A DNA stretch of 64,000 nt from Amycolatopsis sp. (GTDB lineage Bacteria > Actinomycetota > Actinomycetes > Mycobacteriales > Pseudonocardiaceae): positions 124,001 to 188,000 of the forward strand of contig NZ_JAODNM010000056.1 of NCBI RefSeq assembly GCF_025464955.1. Direction: 5' to 3'. This document shows, in pieces, positions 15,720 to 25,088 of this stretch. The position numbers and the translations under genes are program-made. The first letter of the stretch is position 1, and each line of letters begins with the position of its first letter. The notes beneath the pieces were generated by a model that worked only from the letters and a program-made list of their open reading frames with translations, was not told the origin of the DNA and made no database searches.

Positions 15720-16297
15720 CACTCAACCTCGTAAATGTCGTCGACCACAAGATCGAGCCCGACCAGCCGCAGGCCGACCCTGGCCGCGGCCGCCGCGCTC
15801 ACCCGTGCCCGTACCTGCGCCAACGCTTCGCCGCCCGACGCGTTCCCCATGCTCATCGCGAGGGTGAGTTCGACCTCGACCAGGCTTTCACCGGCCTCTC
15901 CGACGCCGACCGTGCGCACGCGGCAGCGCCGAGCCCTGACCCCGTCGACGGCGTCGGCCGCGAAGCGAAGCACGACCGCGACGGCCTGCTCGCTGACCTC
16001 GACGGTCCCGGGTTCCGACGTCGGCAGGCTCAACATCTGTCCGCGCCGGACCTCCGCGCGGACCGCGGACATGATGCGGCCCACGAGGTCCGGTGGCGGC
16101 TGCTCGGCCTCGGCGACCAGCTCCTTGGTGGCTTCATGCAGCGCGAGCAGGCTTTCCCTGGCTGTCCGGCAGTGCGGGCAGGTCAGTTCGTGCTCGTCGG
16201 CGAGCCCTTCGCCCACCGCGTCGAGCCGCTCCCAAACCTGGTCCAGGTTCCGCTTGCACGGCAGCTCGTAACCTTCTGTCGCCTGGTTCACCGCCAT
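15719..16297 (-). CDS. ZAS zinc-finger anti-sigma domain fused to Asp23 domain
   Basis: Protein of 192 residues with two parts. Residues 10-55 resemble a zf-HC2/ZAS anti-sigma domain: Cys14, then the HX3CX2C motif as His36, Cys40 and Cys43 (HELTCPHC). Residues about 95-192 read as an Asp23 domain (VAVVLRFAADAVDGV, VEVELTLAMS, ALAQVRARVS, VGLRLVGLDLVVDDIYEV). The gene overlaps the ECF sigma gene by ten bases, the usual place for an anti-sigma factor. I infer that it binds that sigma factor and senses the state of the Asp23 layer. It has no transmembrane segment, unlike many ZAS proteins. Confidence 0.78.
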   Translation of the reverse strand: MAVNQATEGYELPCKRNLDQVWERLDAVGEGLADEHELTCPHCRTARESLLALHEATKELVAEAEQPPPDLVGRIMSAVRAEVRRGQMLSLPTSEPGTVEVSEQAVAVVLRFAADAVDGVRARRCRVRTVGVGEAGESLVEVELTLAMSMGNASGGEALAQVRARVSAAAAARVGLRLVGLDLVVDDIYEVE

Positions 16298-16857
16298 GGC
16301 TGCATCACCTCTGCCAACTGCGCGCGGGCCCGGGCTATCCGGCCCCGCACCGCGGTACTGCTCGTTTCCACGATCTCGCCGATCTCCTCGTAGGAGCGGC
16401 CGTGGACTTCGCGGAGCAGCCAGCAAGCCCGCTGCTCCGGTGTCAATTCCTGCAGTGCCTTCGTCAGCGCCGCCATCTGTTCGCTCACCTGCGCCGCGTG
16501 TTCCGGCTGGGCGTCGGCGCGCTGGGACACCTCGGCCTCGAGGTCGACGTCCACCTGCGGACGCCTGGCGCGGATGACGTTGAGACACCGGTTCGTCGTC
16601 GTCCGGTAGAGCCAGCCGACAAACGCCGCGTCCTCGATCAGTTGCGGCAGCCTGCGCCATGCCGTCAGGAAGACCTCCTGCACGACGTCCTCAGCGTCGC
16701 CGCGGTTGGCGAGCATGCGCGAGGCGAGCCGGAACATCGGCGCCTGGTACCTCAGCACCAACTGCTCGTACGCCCGCACGTCACCGTCGCGGGCACGGCT
16801 GACCAGCGTCGCGTCGTCGAGCGGCGTGCCCGGCTCCGCGTCTGTCGTCGTGGTCAC
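16288..16857 (-). CDS. ECF sigma factor of Asp23 operon
   Basis: Extracytoplasmic-function sigma-70 factor of 189 residues. Region 2 spans about 20-90 with FRLASRMLANRGDAEDVVQEVFLTAW and FVGWLYRTTTNRCLNVIR. Region 4 spans about 130-182 with LTPEQRACWLLREVHGRSYEEIGEIVETSSTAVRGRIARARAQL split across the helix-turn-helix. The GTG start follows GGGAGGT. It is the first gene of the eight-gene leftward operon and overlaps its putative anti-sigma gene. Such factors often activate their own operon. No promoter consensus was certain in 16858-16955. Confidence 0.9.
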   Translation of the reverse strand: MTTTTDAEPGTPLDDATLVSRARDGDVRAYEQLVLRYQAPMFRLASRMLANRGDAEDVVQEVFLTAWRRLPQLIEDAAFVGWLYRTTTNRCLNVIRARRPQVDVDLEAEVSQRADAQPEHAAQVSEQMAALTKALQELTPEQRACWLLREVHGRSYEEIGEIVETSSTAVRGRIARARAQLAEVMQPWR

Positions 16858-16955
16858 GGCACCTCCCGACCACTAGGACACCGCTCACCGGAAAACGTCA
16901 CGGGGTCATTGTCCGTGATCACGGTCACCCGGGCGAGTCCATGACAGCGAACGAA

Positions 16956-17552
16956 CTACTCGAGCCCGAGGTCGTCCTTGCTCAGGAGGTAGCGGTACTC
17001 CAGGCCTTCGGCCTCGATGGCCTCGCGGGCGCCGGTGTCGCGGTCGACAATGGTCGCGACCCCGACGACGATGGCACCTTCCTCGCGGAGCGCGGCGACG
17101 GCGGCGAGTGGGCTGGCGCCGGTGGTGGTCGTGTCCTCGACCGCGAGCACCCGCTGGCCGCGGACCTCGGCGCCTTCGATCCGGCGCTGCATACCGTGCT
17201 GCTTGGCGGCCTTACGGACGACAAACGCGTCGAGCACCATCTCGTCGTCGGCCGCGGAGTGCAGCATCGCGAGCGCGACCGGGTCGGCACCGAGCGTGAG
17301 CCCGCCGACCGCTACGTACTCCCAGTCCGCGGTGAGCTGCCGCAGCAGGCGGCCGATGATCGGGGCCGCCGCGTGGTGCAGCGTCGCCCGCCGCATGTCG
17401 ATGTAGTAGTCGGCTTCCCTGCCCGAGGACAGCGTCACCTTGCCGTGTACCACCGAAAGATCGGTGACCAGCCTGACCAGTTCGAGTTTCGCCGATTGAT
17501 CCAACCCGGGGTTCGCCACGCCCGTGAGTTTGTCATACGCGCGGTCACTCAC
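16956..17552 (-). CDS. pyrE: orotate phosphoribosyltransferase
   Basis: Pyrimidine-pathway enzyme that joins orotate and PRPP to give orotidine monophosphate. It has the PRPP-binding signature VLAVEDTTTTGAS near residue 140, KVTLSSGREADYYIDMR near 38 and a GGLTLGADPVA loop. The length of 198 residues is slightly above usual (about 180-190). The GTG start at 17552 overlaps the end of the decayed permease gene by eight bases, and a later start is possible. Cytosolic housekeeping enzyme. Confidence 0.92.
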   Translation of the reverse strand: MSDRAYDKLTGVANPGLDQSAKLELVRLVTDLSVVHGKVTLSSGREADYYIDMRRATLHHAAAPIIGRLLRQLTADWEYVAVGGLTLGADPVALAMLHSAADDEMVLDAFVVRKAAKQHGMQRRIEGAEVRGQRVLAVEDTTTTGASPLAAVAALREEGAIVVGVATIVDRDTGAREAIEAEGLEYRYLLSKDDLGLE

Positions 17553-17907
17553 CCGACATCGCCGCGTCAGCCGGTCGTGTTCGGGTGGTCACCCAGGTGG
17601 GGACCAAGGTAGCGACCAGTGCGAGCGCCGTGACCGTTCCGGCCACCGCCAGGTAGATCCACAATGGACCGATCGGCAGCGGCGAGTCGTTCACCACCAG
17701 GCTGAACGGCACGATCGCGCCGGCCGAGACGATGGTGCCGGCCGCGCGGTGTCGGGCGTGCCACCGCCGAGCCGCAGGATGATCGTGTCGCCGACATGTT
17801 TGCCGAGGTCAGCCGCATAGGTGTCCGGTGTTCTGGTCGATCACGTCGACGACCCCATTCCACTGTGGCGGAACAGAATCCGGCCGTTCGATCACCTCGG
17901 TGTCCAC
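17545..17907 (-). pseudogene. decayed FtsX/MacB-type ABC permease
   Basis: Reading leftward there are three pieces in different frames. First is a GTG start with an AAGGAG site giving VDTEVIERPDSVPPQWNG, ended by a stop. Next is YAADLGKHVGDTIILRLGGG, which looks like the extracytoplasmic part of an FtsX-like permease. Last is IVPFSLVVNDSPLPIGPLW leading into WIYLAVAGTVTALALVATLV and a final PTWVTTRTRPADAA, the typical last helix and tail of such permeases. Frame changes and missing middle parts mark it as broken. Two TTAA-type operators upstream suggest it was controlled by the divergent TetR. Confidence 0.55.
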
Positions 17908-17916
17908 TTCACTCTC

Positions 17917-17968
17917 CTTAACAACGTTAATCTCCGCTGATCACCAGGATCCACTTAATAGCGTTAAG
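17917..17968. promoter_or_regulatory. two TetR-type operators
   Basis: Two similar inverted repeats, TTAACAACGTTAA (17918-17930) and CTTAATAGCGTTAAG (17954-17968), lie in the gap between the divergent TetR gene and the decayed permease. Repeated half-site is TTAA(C/T). Duplicate sites between divergent genes are typical for TetR-family autoregulation. The second is 23 bases before the TetR ATG. Confidence 0.55.
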
Positions 17969-17990
17969 CTTTCCAGGTTGAAGGAGGAAA

Positions 17991-18545
17991 ATGGCACTGA
18001 CCAGGCAGGACATCGCCCGAGCCGGACTACGGCTGCTCAACGAAGTCGGCCTGCACGGCCTCACCCTCCGGCTGATCGCGGACGACCTCGGGGTCAAAGC
18101 ACCCGCGCTGTACTGGCATCTGAAGAACAAGCAGCAGCTGCTCGACGAGATGGCGACCCAGATGTACCGGGACGCCGAGCTGCCGGAGTCAGACGGGGAC
18201 TGGGCCGACCTGCTGGCCGCCCGCGCCTGGGGGCTGCGCCGGATGATGCTCAGCTACCGCGACGGCGCGAAGGTCTACTCCGGCAGCTACTTCACCGACG
18301 AAGGATCACCCGCGGACGACACCCGCCGGCCGCTGACGGAAGCGGGTTTCGACGAACGCACCGCGTTCCGGGCGACCTTCACCCTGTACAGCTTCGTCAT
18401 CGGCTTCACCACCGAAGAGCAGGCCGTCAACCCCGCGCCCGGCCAACGCGACGAGAGCTACCCCGAGTTGTTCGACGATACGGAAGCCCATTTCGCCGAG
18501 GGCGTGAAGATGCTGCTGCTGGGGATCCGGGCGTGGCTCAAGTGA
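17991..18545 (+). CDS. TetR family regulator, TetR_C_1 type
   Basis: Repressor of 184 residues close to the classical tetracycline-repressor group. The helix-turn-helix is LTLRLIADDLGVKAPALYWHLKNK (residues about 23-46). The C-terminal domain resembles TetR_C (WGLRRMMLSYRDGAKV, FTLYSFVIGFTTEEQA). Strong GGAGG ribosome site. Its natural target was probably the divergent gene, which is now decayed, so the repressor may be an orphan that only controls itself. The 3' end overlaps the convergent LLM gene by eight bases. Confidence 0.9.
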   Translation: MALTRQDIARAGLRLLNEVGLHGLTLRLIADDLGVKAPALYWHLKNKQQLLDEMATQMYRDAELPESDGDWADLLAARAWGLRRMMLSYRDGAKVYSGSYFTDEGSPADDTRRPLTEAGFDERTAFRATFTLYSFVIGFTTEEQAVNPAPGQRDESYPELFDDTEAHFAEGVKMLLLGIRAWLK

Positions 18546-19422
18546 GTGTCACGGGCGGCGGGCCGGCGTCGACGATTTCGAGGGACAGCTCCAGCGGGTC
18601 GAAGTGGATGAGGGATTCCATCCACCAGGTCATTCCGGCGTCGACGAGCGCGGCGAGATCGATGTCGTTCGGCTCGTTCCAGGCCGGGCTGGCGTTGCCC
18701 GCGACCGCGACGTCGAACGGCCGGTCGACCACCCCCACCGCGGCGACGATGTCCGCGACTTCGCCGGGCGACAAGGTGTGGTCGTCCGGATTGGGAAAGA
18801 TGCCGTCGCAGCCCGCGGCGCGCTGGACAACCTTCGGATTGTTGGTGGAACTGGCCACCCAGACCGGAATGCGATGCGGTTCCGGCGCTGTCGCCTCCAG
18901 GGTGACGTCGTACTGCGGCCCGTCGTGCTGGTACGCCTGACCAGCCCACATACCGCGGACGATGTCGAGCCCCTCGTCGAACATGGCGGACCGCGTCGGG
19001 ATGTCCTCCTGTTCGCCGAACCGGCTGAAGTCGCCTGACTCGTCGGAACCCAGGCCGGTGCCCAGGACGAACCGGCCACCGGACAGGCGACTCACCGTGG
19101 CGGCCTGGCGTGCGACGACCCACGGACGCCGACGCGCGAGCGGGGTCACCATCGGGCCGAGCAGGATCCGTTCGGTGGCTTGGGCGATCGCGCCCAACGT
19201 CGTCCAGGGATCGACGATCGGCATCGCGTCGGTCACCAGGTGATCCCACAGGAACACGCCGTCCCAGCCCGCTGCTTCGGCGCGAACCGCGAGGTCGACG
19301 AGCGCCGCGGGATCGCCGAAGGGACCGAACGGCGGCAGGTAGATGCCGTGGCGAACCGCTGGTGAGCGTTCCGGCCGGTCAGAACCGGCCGGGCCACTCA
19401 CGAGATCTGACCAGGCACTCAC
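18538..19422 (-). CDS. LLM-class (F420/FMN-type) oxidoreductase
   Basis: Luciferase-like TIM-barrel oxidoreductase of 294 residues. Family blocks are [13 protein letters not shown] near the N-terminus, [32 protein letters not shown] split over the core, [11 protein letters not shown], and [18 protein letters not shown]. Such actinobacterial enzymes often use F420 or FMN; the substrate is unknown. The GTG at 19422 overlaps the SDR stop as GTGA, the best start. This places a dispersed CTCGTGAG-type palindrome (19361-19404) inside the first 20 codons, giving an unusual N-terminal extension before the conserved [10 protein letters not shown]. Confidence 0.82.
   Translation of the reverse strand: MSAWSDLVSGPAGSDRPERSPAVRHGIYLPPFGPFGDPAALVDLAVRAEAAGWDGVFLWDHLVTDAMPIVDPWTTLGAIAQATERILLGPMVTPLARRRPWVVARQAATVSRLSGGRFVLGTGLGSDESGDFSRFGEQEDIPTRSAMFDEGLDIVRGMWAGQAYQHDGPQYDVTLEATAPEPHRIPVWVASSTNNPKVVQRAAGCDGIFPNPDDHTLSPGEVADIVAAVGVVDRPFDVAVAGNASPAWNEPNDIDLAALVDAGMTWWMESLIHFDPLELSLEIVDAGPPPVTLT
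19361..19404. repeat. CTCGTGAG/CCGGCC palindrome inside coding 5' end
   Basis: Inverted repeat with arms GGTGAGCGTTCCGGCCGG and CCGGCCGGGCCACTCACGAG-like, short loop. It is the same family as the terminator-like hairpin at 41395-41451 and a degenerate copy at 21454-21527. Here it overlaps codons 7-21 of the LLM oxidoreductase if the coupled GTG start is used. Confidence 0.6.
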
Positions 19423-20186
19423 GTGCGGCCGCGGCCGGAAAGACTGCCGCCGAAGCGGTTCACCAGCCCGCGCGGGATCAGTCGGCCGATCCCCACCAGA
19501 GCCTTGTACTGCAGGCTGGGGATCGAAATGTCCTTGCCGCGCCGCAGATCCGCGAGCGCTTCGGTGACGACCTGGTCGGCGGACAGCCAGAAGGACTTCG
19601 GCCCCGGTGTCCCCAGCCCCGCGCGCTCGTGGAACTCCGTCGTGGTGAATCCGGGGCACAGGGCCAACATCCGGATGCCCGGCGGCAGACCGGCGGCGAT
19701 ACCCTGGGAAAACGACGTGACCCAGTTCTTGCTGGCGGTGTACGTCGAGCCGCGGCCGGGGAAGAAGCCGGCAACACTGGACACGTTGATCACGTCACCG
19801 TGTCCGCGTTCGATCATCCCGGGGAGCGCGGCCCTGGTCAGCCGCAGCACGGCGGTGACGTTGACGTCGAGCTGATTCTGCAGCTGGTCGGCGGGGATCG
19901 TCCAGAACTCGCCGTTGAGCCCGAAGCCCGCGTTGTTGACCAGCAGCTCCACCGGCTCCCCCGCAAGCCGCTCCTCGACGGCAGCTCGTCCGTCCACAGT
20001 GGACAAATCAGCGGGCAGTACGTCCGCGGTGACACCGTGTCGATCGGAGAGCTCCGCAGCCAACGCGGTGAGCCTGTCCTTGTCCCGCGCGACGAGCACG
20101 AGGTCGTACCCCTCGGCGGCGAGCGTGCGGGCGAACTGGGCGCCGATGCCGGCTGTCGCTCCGGTGATCAGGGCGGTTGAGGTCAT
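19419..20186 (-). CDS. SDR family NAD(P)-dependent oxidoreductase
   Basis: Classical SDR of 255 residues. Cofactor motif TGATAGIG near residue 8, [14 protein letters not shown] with the catalytic Ser, YTASK with catalytic Tyr and Lys, and [10 protein letters not shown]. The ATG giving MTSTALITG is the only start matching the fold. Coupled by a GTGA overlap to the LLM oxidoreductase downstream, so the two may act on the same compound. Substrate unknown. Confidence 0.9.
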   Translation of the reverse strand: MTSTALITGATAGIGAQFARTLAAEGYDLVLVARDKDRLTALAAELSDRHGVTADVLPADLSTVDGRAAVEERLAGEPVELLVNNAGFGLNGEFWTIPADQLQNQLDVNVTAVLRLTRAALPGMIERGHGDVINVSSVAGFFPGRGSTYTASKNWVTSFSQGIAAGLPPGIRMLALCPGFTTTEFHERAGLGTPGPKSFWLSADQVVTEALADLRRGKDISIPSLQYKALVGIGRLIPRGLVNRFGGSLSGRGRT

Positions 20187-20324
20187 GCCCCACGGTACCG
20201 ACAGAGTCAGTCGGCGGGGAGCCGACGGCGCTCTGCAACGCACCAAGCGCCACATCAGTCACACACGTACCAGCTGGTGAGGGCCCGACATGCAAGGGCG
20301 GATGACGGGAAGTACCGTTCCGCC

Positions 20325-21452
20325 ATGGGTACGCACAGCAAGCCAAAAGCCGGCTACCTGCCCAAGGTCGCCGCCGGTGCCGCGCCGTTCGCCCTGCTCA
20401 TCGCCGGTCCGGCCACGGCGTGGGCCGACCAGCCCTCGCTGCCGGTGCCGATCGATCACCAGCACAGCGGCTCATTCGACAAGGATCTGCGGGTCGACAG
20501 TACGGACATCGCCTCCGGTACGTCGTCGGTGCTGACCGGCTTCGCGACCGCGGCGAACAACGACATCTACACGGGCAGGTTCGGCGATCAGGTCGTCCAG
20601 GGGCTCGACCGGTCCACGCACCATCTGGAAACGGCGAACACCGCCCTCACCACACTCCCGCTGAACCCCGCGCAGGGGCAGATCGGCCCGTCCTCGCAGG
20701 ACGGCCACCGGCTCGCGGTCTCCGATTCGCGGTACGACGCCATCAGGCTTCCCGGCGGCGTCGACGCGATCGGTGAGTTCGTGAACTCACCGCAGCTCGG
20801 CCTGGCCAGGACGACTGCGCTGACCAGCAACGACGGAAACCTGCACGCGGTTTCCGGGCTCGCCGGGAACGTGGGCCTGACCCACACCGACGGTTACGCC
20901 GTCGACCTCGGTGACCTCGCGTCGTTCGGCACTTCGTCGGAGCAGGACGGCAGTGGCTCGTTCACCGGTTTGCTCGACGTCGCACGCGGTGCCGACGGCT
21001 TGCTCACCTCGACGGTCTCCGACGGCGCCGACGTCGCGGCACATCAGTCCCACGCTGTCGGCGGGCACCTCGGACCGCTGTCAGCCGATACTTCGACCAG
21101 CCAGTCGGCCGACTCCGGTTATCGCGGGTCGATCAAGGGCCTGGTGTGGCCGAACGCGAAGTCCGTCGGCGGGTTCACCCGCGGCGGCGAGCTGTCGCTG
21201 GACACGAGCGAGACGCAGAGCCTCGGACTGGACCACGTGTTCCACATCGACGCCGGGCTGGCGACAAGCGCGAGCACGGCCGGCGGCGTGACGGAGGTGG
21301 CGAAGAACGGCGTGCCCGCCGCGCCCGCGACCACGCAAAACAGCCGTATCTCGCAGGACGGCCACCTCAGCGTGCAGCTCTTCGACCAGGCACCCGTCGG
21401 CGGCGGCCTGAAAATCACCGCGCCGCCGCTGCAGATCCAGCCGCAACACTAG
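20325..21452 (+). CDS. secreted protein of unknown function
   Basis: Protein of 375 residues that I do not recognise. A basic N-terminus (THSKPKAGYLPK) and a hydrophobic stretch (VAAGAAPFALLIAGPATA) end in a plausible signal-peptidase site before DQPSLP. The mature part is rich in Ser, Gly, Asp and Thr, has no cysteines or transmembrane segment, and repeats short polar motifs (SQDGHRLAV, later SQDGHLSVQLFDQ). This suggests a cell-wall or secreted beta-rich protein. It is a single gene followed by a degenerate palindrome. Confidence 0.8.
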   Translation: MGTHSKPKAGYLPKVAAGAAPFALLIAGPATAWADQPSLPVPIDHQHSGSFDKDLRVDSTDIASGTSSVLTGFATAANNDIYTGRFGDQVVQGLDRSTHHLETANTALTTLPLNPAQGQIGPSSQDGHRLAVSDSRYDAIRLPGGVDAIGEFVNSPQLGLARTTALTSNDGNLHAVSGLAGNVGLTHTDGYAVDLGDLASFGTSSEQDGSGSFTGLLDVARGADGLLTSTVSDGADVAAHQSHAVGGHLGPLSADTSTSQSADSGYRGSIKGLVWPNAKSVGGFTRGGELSLDTSETQSLGLDHVFHIDAGLATSASTAGGVTEVAKNGVPAAPATTQNSRISQDGHLSVQLFDQAPVGGGLKITAPPLQIQPQH

Positions 21453-21453
21453 G

Positions 21454-21527
21454 ACTCCTGAGTGTTCCGGCCCCCGCCCGGGTGCGAGTGTCCCGCAGTG
21501 CTCAGCAACCGGCCTAAACGCTCACGC
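21454..21527. terminator. degenerate CTCGTGAG-type palindrome, possible terminator
   Basis: Starts as CTCCTGAGTGTTCCGGCC right after the secreted-protein stop and ends as GGCCTAAACGCTCACG. The outer arms pair imperfectly and the middle differs from the clean copy at 41395-41451. It lies between convergent genes, overlapping the last codons of the leftward one. Confidence 0.4.
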
Positions 21528-22262
21528 GTTTTCCTGGGGGGTGTGGACGTCGTCCATGGCGGCGATGTCGGCCTCGGCTGATCCGCCGGCGTCGGGTGTC
21601 CAGTGCCGCCCGCCGGCGCCGACCTCTTCGTCGAACGGGTCCACGATGTCCGCGATCTCGCCGAGGTCGCGTAGCAGCCGCTCGAGCCGCGACGGCCCGG
21701 CGTTCGGGACGACGCTGGCCAGCACCCACTCGTTCTCCAGCCACGCCACGCCGACGTCGCCACCGAGTGAGTCGGCCGCGTCGACCAGGTCCTGGGTGAT
21801 GAGCGCGCGCGCTCCGGCGACGTCGTCGGCGAAGGCGTAGCGCTGACCGATCGGACCGAGCAGCTCCGGCATGCCTTCACGCTGGAACGGCACGCTGGCC
21901 AGCCACATCTCCAGCAGCACCGAGTGCACGCGGTTGCAGCGGACGGCCACGACCACGGTCGGGATCTGGCCGTTGACCTCGAGGTCGAAGATGAACACCG
22001 GACGGCGGCCGTCGGAGGTGAACGTCGAGCCGGCGACCACGTTGGCCGCGGCTTCGGCGCCGAAGTACCCCAGCGCACCACCGGACCACTGCCGAGGCAG
22101 CCGGTCGTCGGACTCCACGAACTGCCAGCCGCGGAGATTGGCCCAGCGCATCCGTTCCCGGTTGCGCGAACCTTCTCTCGTCCGGTCGGCAGCGAGCAAC
22201 CCGAGCCCGGCCACCAACGCGACCGCGGCGACGACGAACCAGATCCACGCCGAAATACCCAC
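21522..22262 (-). CDS. membrane-anchored protein of unknown function
   Basis: Protein of 246 residues with one N-terminal transmembrane helix (WIWFVVAAVALVAGLGLLAA) and a soluble domain beginning ERMRWANLRGWQFVESD. The domain has a beta-rich part (PVFIFDLEVNGQIPTVVVAV) and an acidic C-terminal tail. The conserved look suggests a real actinobacterial family, but I know no function. It stands 93 bases downstream of clpB on the same strand and might be read with it. Confidence 0.78.
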   Translation of the reverse strand: MGISAWIWFVVAAVALVAGLGLLAADRTREGSRNRERMRWANLRGWQFVESDDRLPRQWSGGALGYFGAEAAANVVAGSTFTSDGRRPVFIFDLEVNGQIPTVVVAVRCNRVHSVLLEMWLASVPFQREGMPELLGPIGQRYAFADDVAGARALITQDLVDAADSLGGDVGVAWLENEWVLASVVPNAGPSRLERLLRDLGEIADIVDPFDEEVGAGGRHWTPDAGGSAEADIAAMDDVHTPQENA

Positions 22263-22355
22263 GTGTCCAGCGTATCGTCCCGGCGACCCAGGTGACTCCC
22301 CCCTCGCCGTGTCGCCGGCCCCTGTTCGGGTTATTCACGCGTATCGGTTCCCGGA

Positions 22356-24953
22356 TCAGGCGCGCGTGACGATCAGGGTGTCACTGCCGCCGAGCTCCGG
22401 AATGTCGACATGGACCGTGTCGCCGTCGAGGATCTCCCCGGCCAGCAGCGCCCTCGCGAGCTGGTCGCCGATCGCCGACTGCACGAGCCGCCGCAGCGGA
22501 CGCGCGCCGTAGATCGGGTCGAAGCCGGTGAGCGCCAGCCACTCGCGAGCCGCGGGCGTGACCTCGAGGGTCAGCCTGCGCTTGCCGAGCCGGGTCGCCA
22601 GCCGATCGATCTGGATGTCCACAATGGACGCCAGCTGCTCGGCGCCGAGCGAGTGGAACACGACGATGTCGTCGAGCCGGTTGAGGAACTCCGGCTTGAA
22701 TTGCCGCTGGACCACCTCGAGCACCGCGTCCCGCCGCTGCCGTTCGGTCAGCTGCGCGTCCGCGATGACCTGCGAACCGAGGTTCGAGGTGAGCACCAGG
22801 ATGGTGTTCCGGAAGTCCACCGTACGGCCTTGGCCGTCGGTGAGCCTGCCGTCGTCGAGGACCTGCAGCAGCACGTCGAACACGTCCGGGTGCGCCTTCT
22901 CGACCTCGTCGAGCAGGACAACCGAGTACGGCCGACGCCGCACGGCTTCGGTGAGCTGCCCGCCCTGGTCGTAGCCGACGTAGCCGGGAGGCGCCCCGAC
23001 GAGCCGGGCCACCGAGTGCTTCTCGGCGTACTCGCTCATGTCGATCCGGAGCATCGCCCGCTCGTCGTCGAACAGGAACCCGGCCAGCGCCTTCGCCAGC
23101 TCGGTCTTACCGACGCCGGTCGGCCCGAGGAACAGGAACGACCCGGTCGGCCGGTCGGGGTCGGCGACCCCGGCGCGCGTCCGGCGCACCGCGTCGGACA
23201 CCACCTTGACGGCTTCGGCCTGGCCGATGACACGCCTGGTCAGCTCGTCCTCCATGCGCAGGAGCTTGCCGGTCTCGCCTTCGAGCAGCCTGCCCGCCGG
23301 GATCCCGGTCCACGCGCTCACGACGTCCGCGACGTCGTCGGCGCCGACCTCCTCCTTGAGCATCAGCTGCTCCTTGGAGGTCGCCTCGCTGGCGGCGGTG
23401 GCCGCGTCGAACTCCTTCTCCAGCGCCGGGATCCGGCCGTAGCGCAGCTCGGCCGCGCGACCGAGATCGCCGTCTCGTTCCGCGCGCTCGGACTCGCCGC
23501 GGAGCTGTTCGAGCTCCTCTTTGAGGTCGCGGACACGTTCGATCGAGACCTTCTCGTTCTGCCAGCGCGCGGTCAGCGCGGTGAGCAGCTCACGCCGCTC
23601 GGCCAGCTCCGCGCGCAACGCCGTGAGCCGCTGCTTCGAGGCCGGGTCGTCCTCTTTGGACAGTGCCATCTCCTCGATCTCCAGCCGGCGCACGACCCGC
23701 TCCACCTCATCGATCTCGACGGGCCGGGAGTCGATCTCCATACGCAGCCGGGAACCGGCCTCGTCGACCAGGTCGATCGCCTTGTCCGGCAGGAACCGGG
23801 CGGTGATGTACCGGTCCGACAGGGTCGCGGCGGCGACCAGAGCGGCGTCGGTGATGCGGACACCGTGGTGCACCTCGTAGCGCTCCTTGAGCCCACGCAG
23901 GATGCCGATGGTGTCCTCGACCGACGGCTCGCCGACGAACACCTGCTGGAAACGGCGTTCCAGCGCGGCGTCCTTCTCGATGTGCTGGCGGTACTCGTCG
24001 AGCGTGGTCGCACCGACCATCCGCAGCTCACCGCGGGCGAGCATCGGCTTGATCATGTTGCCGGCGTCCATCGCGCCTTCACCGGTCGCGCCGGCGCCGA
24101 CGATCGTGTGCAGCTCGTCGATGAACGTGATGACCTGGCCGGCGGAGTCGGTGATCTCCTTGAGGACGGCCTTCAGCCGCTCCTCGAACTCACCGCGAAA
24201 CTTCGCGCCGGCAACCATGGAACCGAGGTCGAGCGCGACGACCCGCTTGCCGCGCAGCGACTCGGGGACGTCACCCGCGATGATCCGCTGGGCGAGCCCC
24301 TCGACGATGGCCGTTTTGCCGACGCCGGGCTCCCCGATCAGCACCGGGTTGTTCTTGGTGCGCCGCGACAGAACCTGCACTACGCGGCGGATCTCGGTGT
24401 CACGGCCGATGACCGGGTCGAGCTCACCGGCGCGGGCGCGGTCGGTCAGGTCGACGCCGTACTTCTCCAGCGCCTTGAACGTGCTCTCCGGGTCCGGGCT
24501 GGTGATCCGGGCCGAGCCGCGGACCTTCTCGAACGCGTCGCGGAGCGCGTCCGCGTTCGCACCATGCCGCTTCAGCAGGTCGGCGACAGCGCCGCCTTCA
24601 GTGGCGAGGCCGACGAGCAGGTGCTCGGTCGAGACGTACTCGTCGCCCAGATCGGTGGCGAGCTTCTGCGCAAAGCTCAGCGACTTGACGGCGTTGGTGT
24701 CGAACTGCGGGCTCGACACCGTGGCACCAGTGGCAGACGGCAGCGAGTGCGTGATCGGCTCGAGCTCCTTGCGGACCTGCTCGGGATCGGCACCGACCGC
24801 GGTCAGGAGCGGTGCGGTGAGCCCCTCGCCCTGCTCGAGCAGAGCACTCAGCAGGTGCGACGCCGCGACGTGCGGGTTGCCGGCCATCGTGGCCGCCTGC
24901 GCCGCCGAGGAGATCGCCTGCTGGGTCTTCGTGGTCGGGTTGAAAGCGTCCAT
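22356..24953 (-). CDS. clpB: ATP-dependent disaggregase ClpB
   Basis: Hexameric AAA+ chaperone of 865 residues that rescues aggregated proteins with DnaK. It has the N-terminal Clp repeat domain (1-145) and first ATPase domain with Walker [14 protein letters not shown] and Walker [11 protein letters not shown] coiled-coil middle domain of about 120 residues ([20 protein letters not shown] region) follows, then the second ATPase domain with [14 protein letters not shown] and [11 protein letters not shown]. The length is normal. A HAIR-like site at 25028-25048 suggests HspR repression together with the dnaK operon. Cytosolic. Confidence 0.96.
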   Translation of the reverse strand: MDAFNPTTKTQQAISSAAQAATMAGNPHVAASHLLSALLEQGEGLTAPLLTAVGADPEQVRKELEPITHSLPSATGATVSSPQFDTNAVKSLSFAQKLATDLGDEYVSTEHLLVGLATEGGAVADLLKRHGANADALRDAFEKVRGSARITSPDPESTFKALEKYGVDLTDRARAGELDPVIGRDTEIRRVVQVLSRRTKNNPVLIGEPGVGKTAIVEGLAQRIIAGDVPESLRGKRVVALDLGSMVAGAKFRGEFEERLKAVLKEITDSAGQVITFIDELHTIVGAGATGEGAMDAGNMIKPMLARGELRMVGATTLDEYRQHIEKDAALERRFQQVFVGEPSVEDTIGILRGLKERYEVHHGVRITDAALVAAATLSDRYITARFLPDKAIDLVDEAGSRLRMEIDSRPVEIDEVERVVRRLEIEEMALSKEDDPASKQRLTALRAELAERRELLTALTARWQNEKVSIERVRDLKEELEQLRGESERAERDGDLGRAAELRYGRIPALEKEFDAATAASEATSKEQLMLKEEVGADDVADVVSAWTGIPAGRLLEGETGKLLRMEDELTRRVIGQAEAVKVVSDAVRRTRAGVADPDRPTGSFLFLGPTGVGKTELAKALAGFLFDDERAMLRIDMSEYAEKHSVARLVGAPPGYVGYDQGGQLTEAVRRRPYSVVLLDEVEKAHPDVFDVLLQVLDDGRLTDGQGRTVDFRNTILVLTSNLGSQVIADAQLTERQRRDAVLEVVQRQFKPEFLNRLDDIVVFHSLGAEQLASIVDIQIDRLATRLGKRRLTLEVTPAAREWLALTGFDPIYGARPLRRLVQSAIGDQLARALLAGEILDGDTVHVDIPELGGSDTLIVTRA

Positions 24954-25027
24954 CCCTCACCTCTGGTTGAAAAATTCCTGGTGACAGGGCCCTATGATCC
25001 CCCGTCGACAGGTACAACGTCAGGAAA

Positions 25028-25048
25028 GTTGAGTCTGTTCCGCTCAAC
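25028..25048. promoter_or_regulatory. HAIR operator (HspR) upstream of clpB
   Basis: GTTGAGT, seven bases, GCTCAAC: a close match to the HspR-associated inverted repeat CTTGAGT-N7-ACTCAAG. It is 75 bases upstream of the clpB start. HspR is encoded at 30955-31380. Binding is inferred from the consensus. Confidence 0.78.
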
Positions 25049-25088
25049 TTTGAAACCAACGCGCCGAGCCTCCGCGCGTCTGACCATC

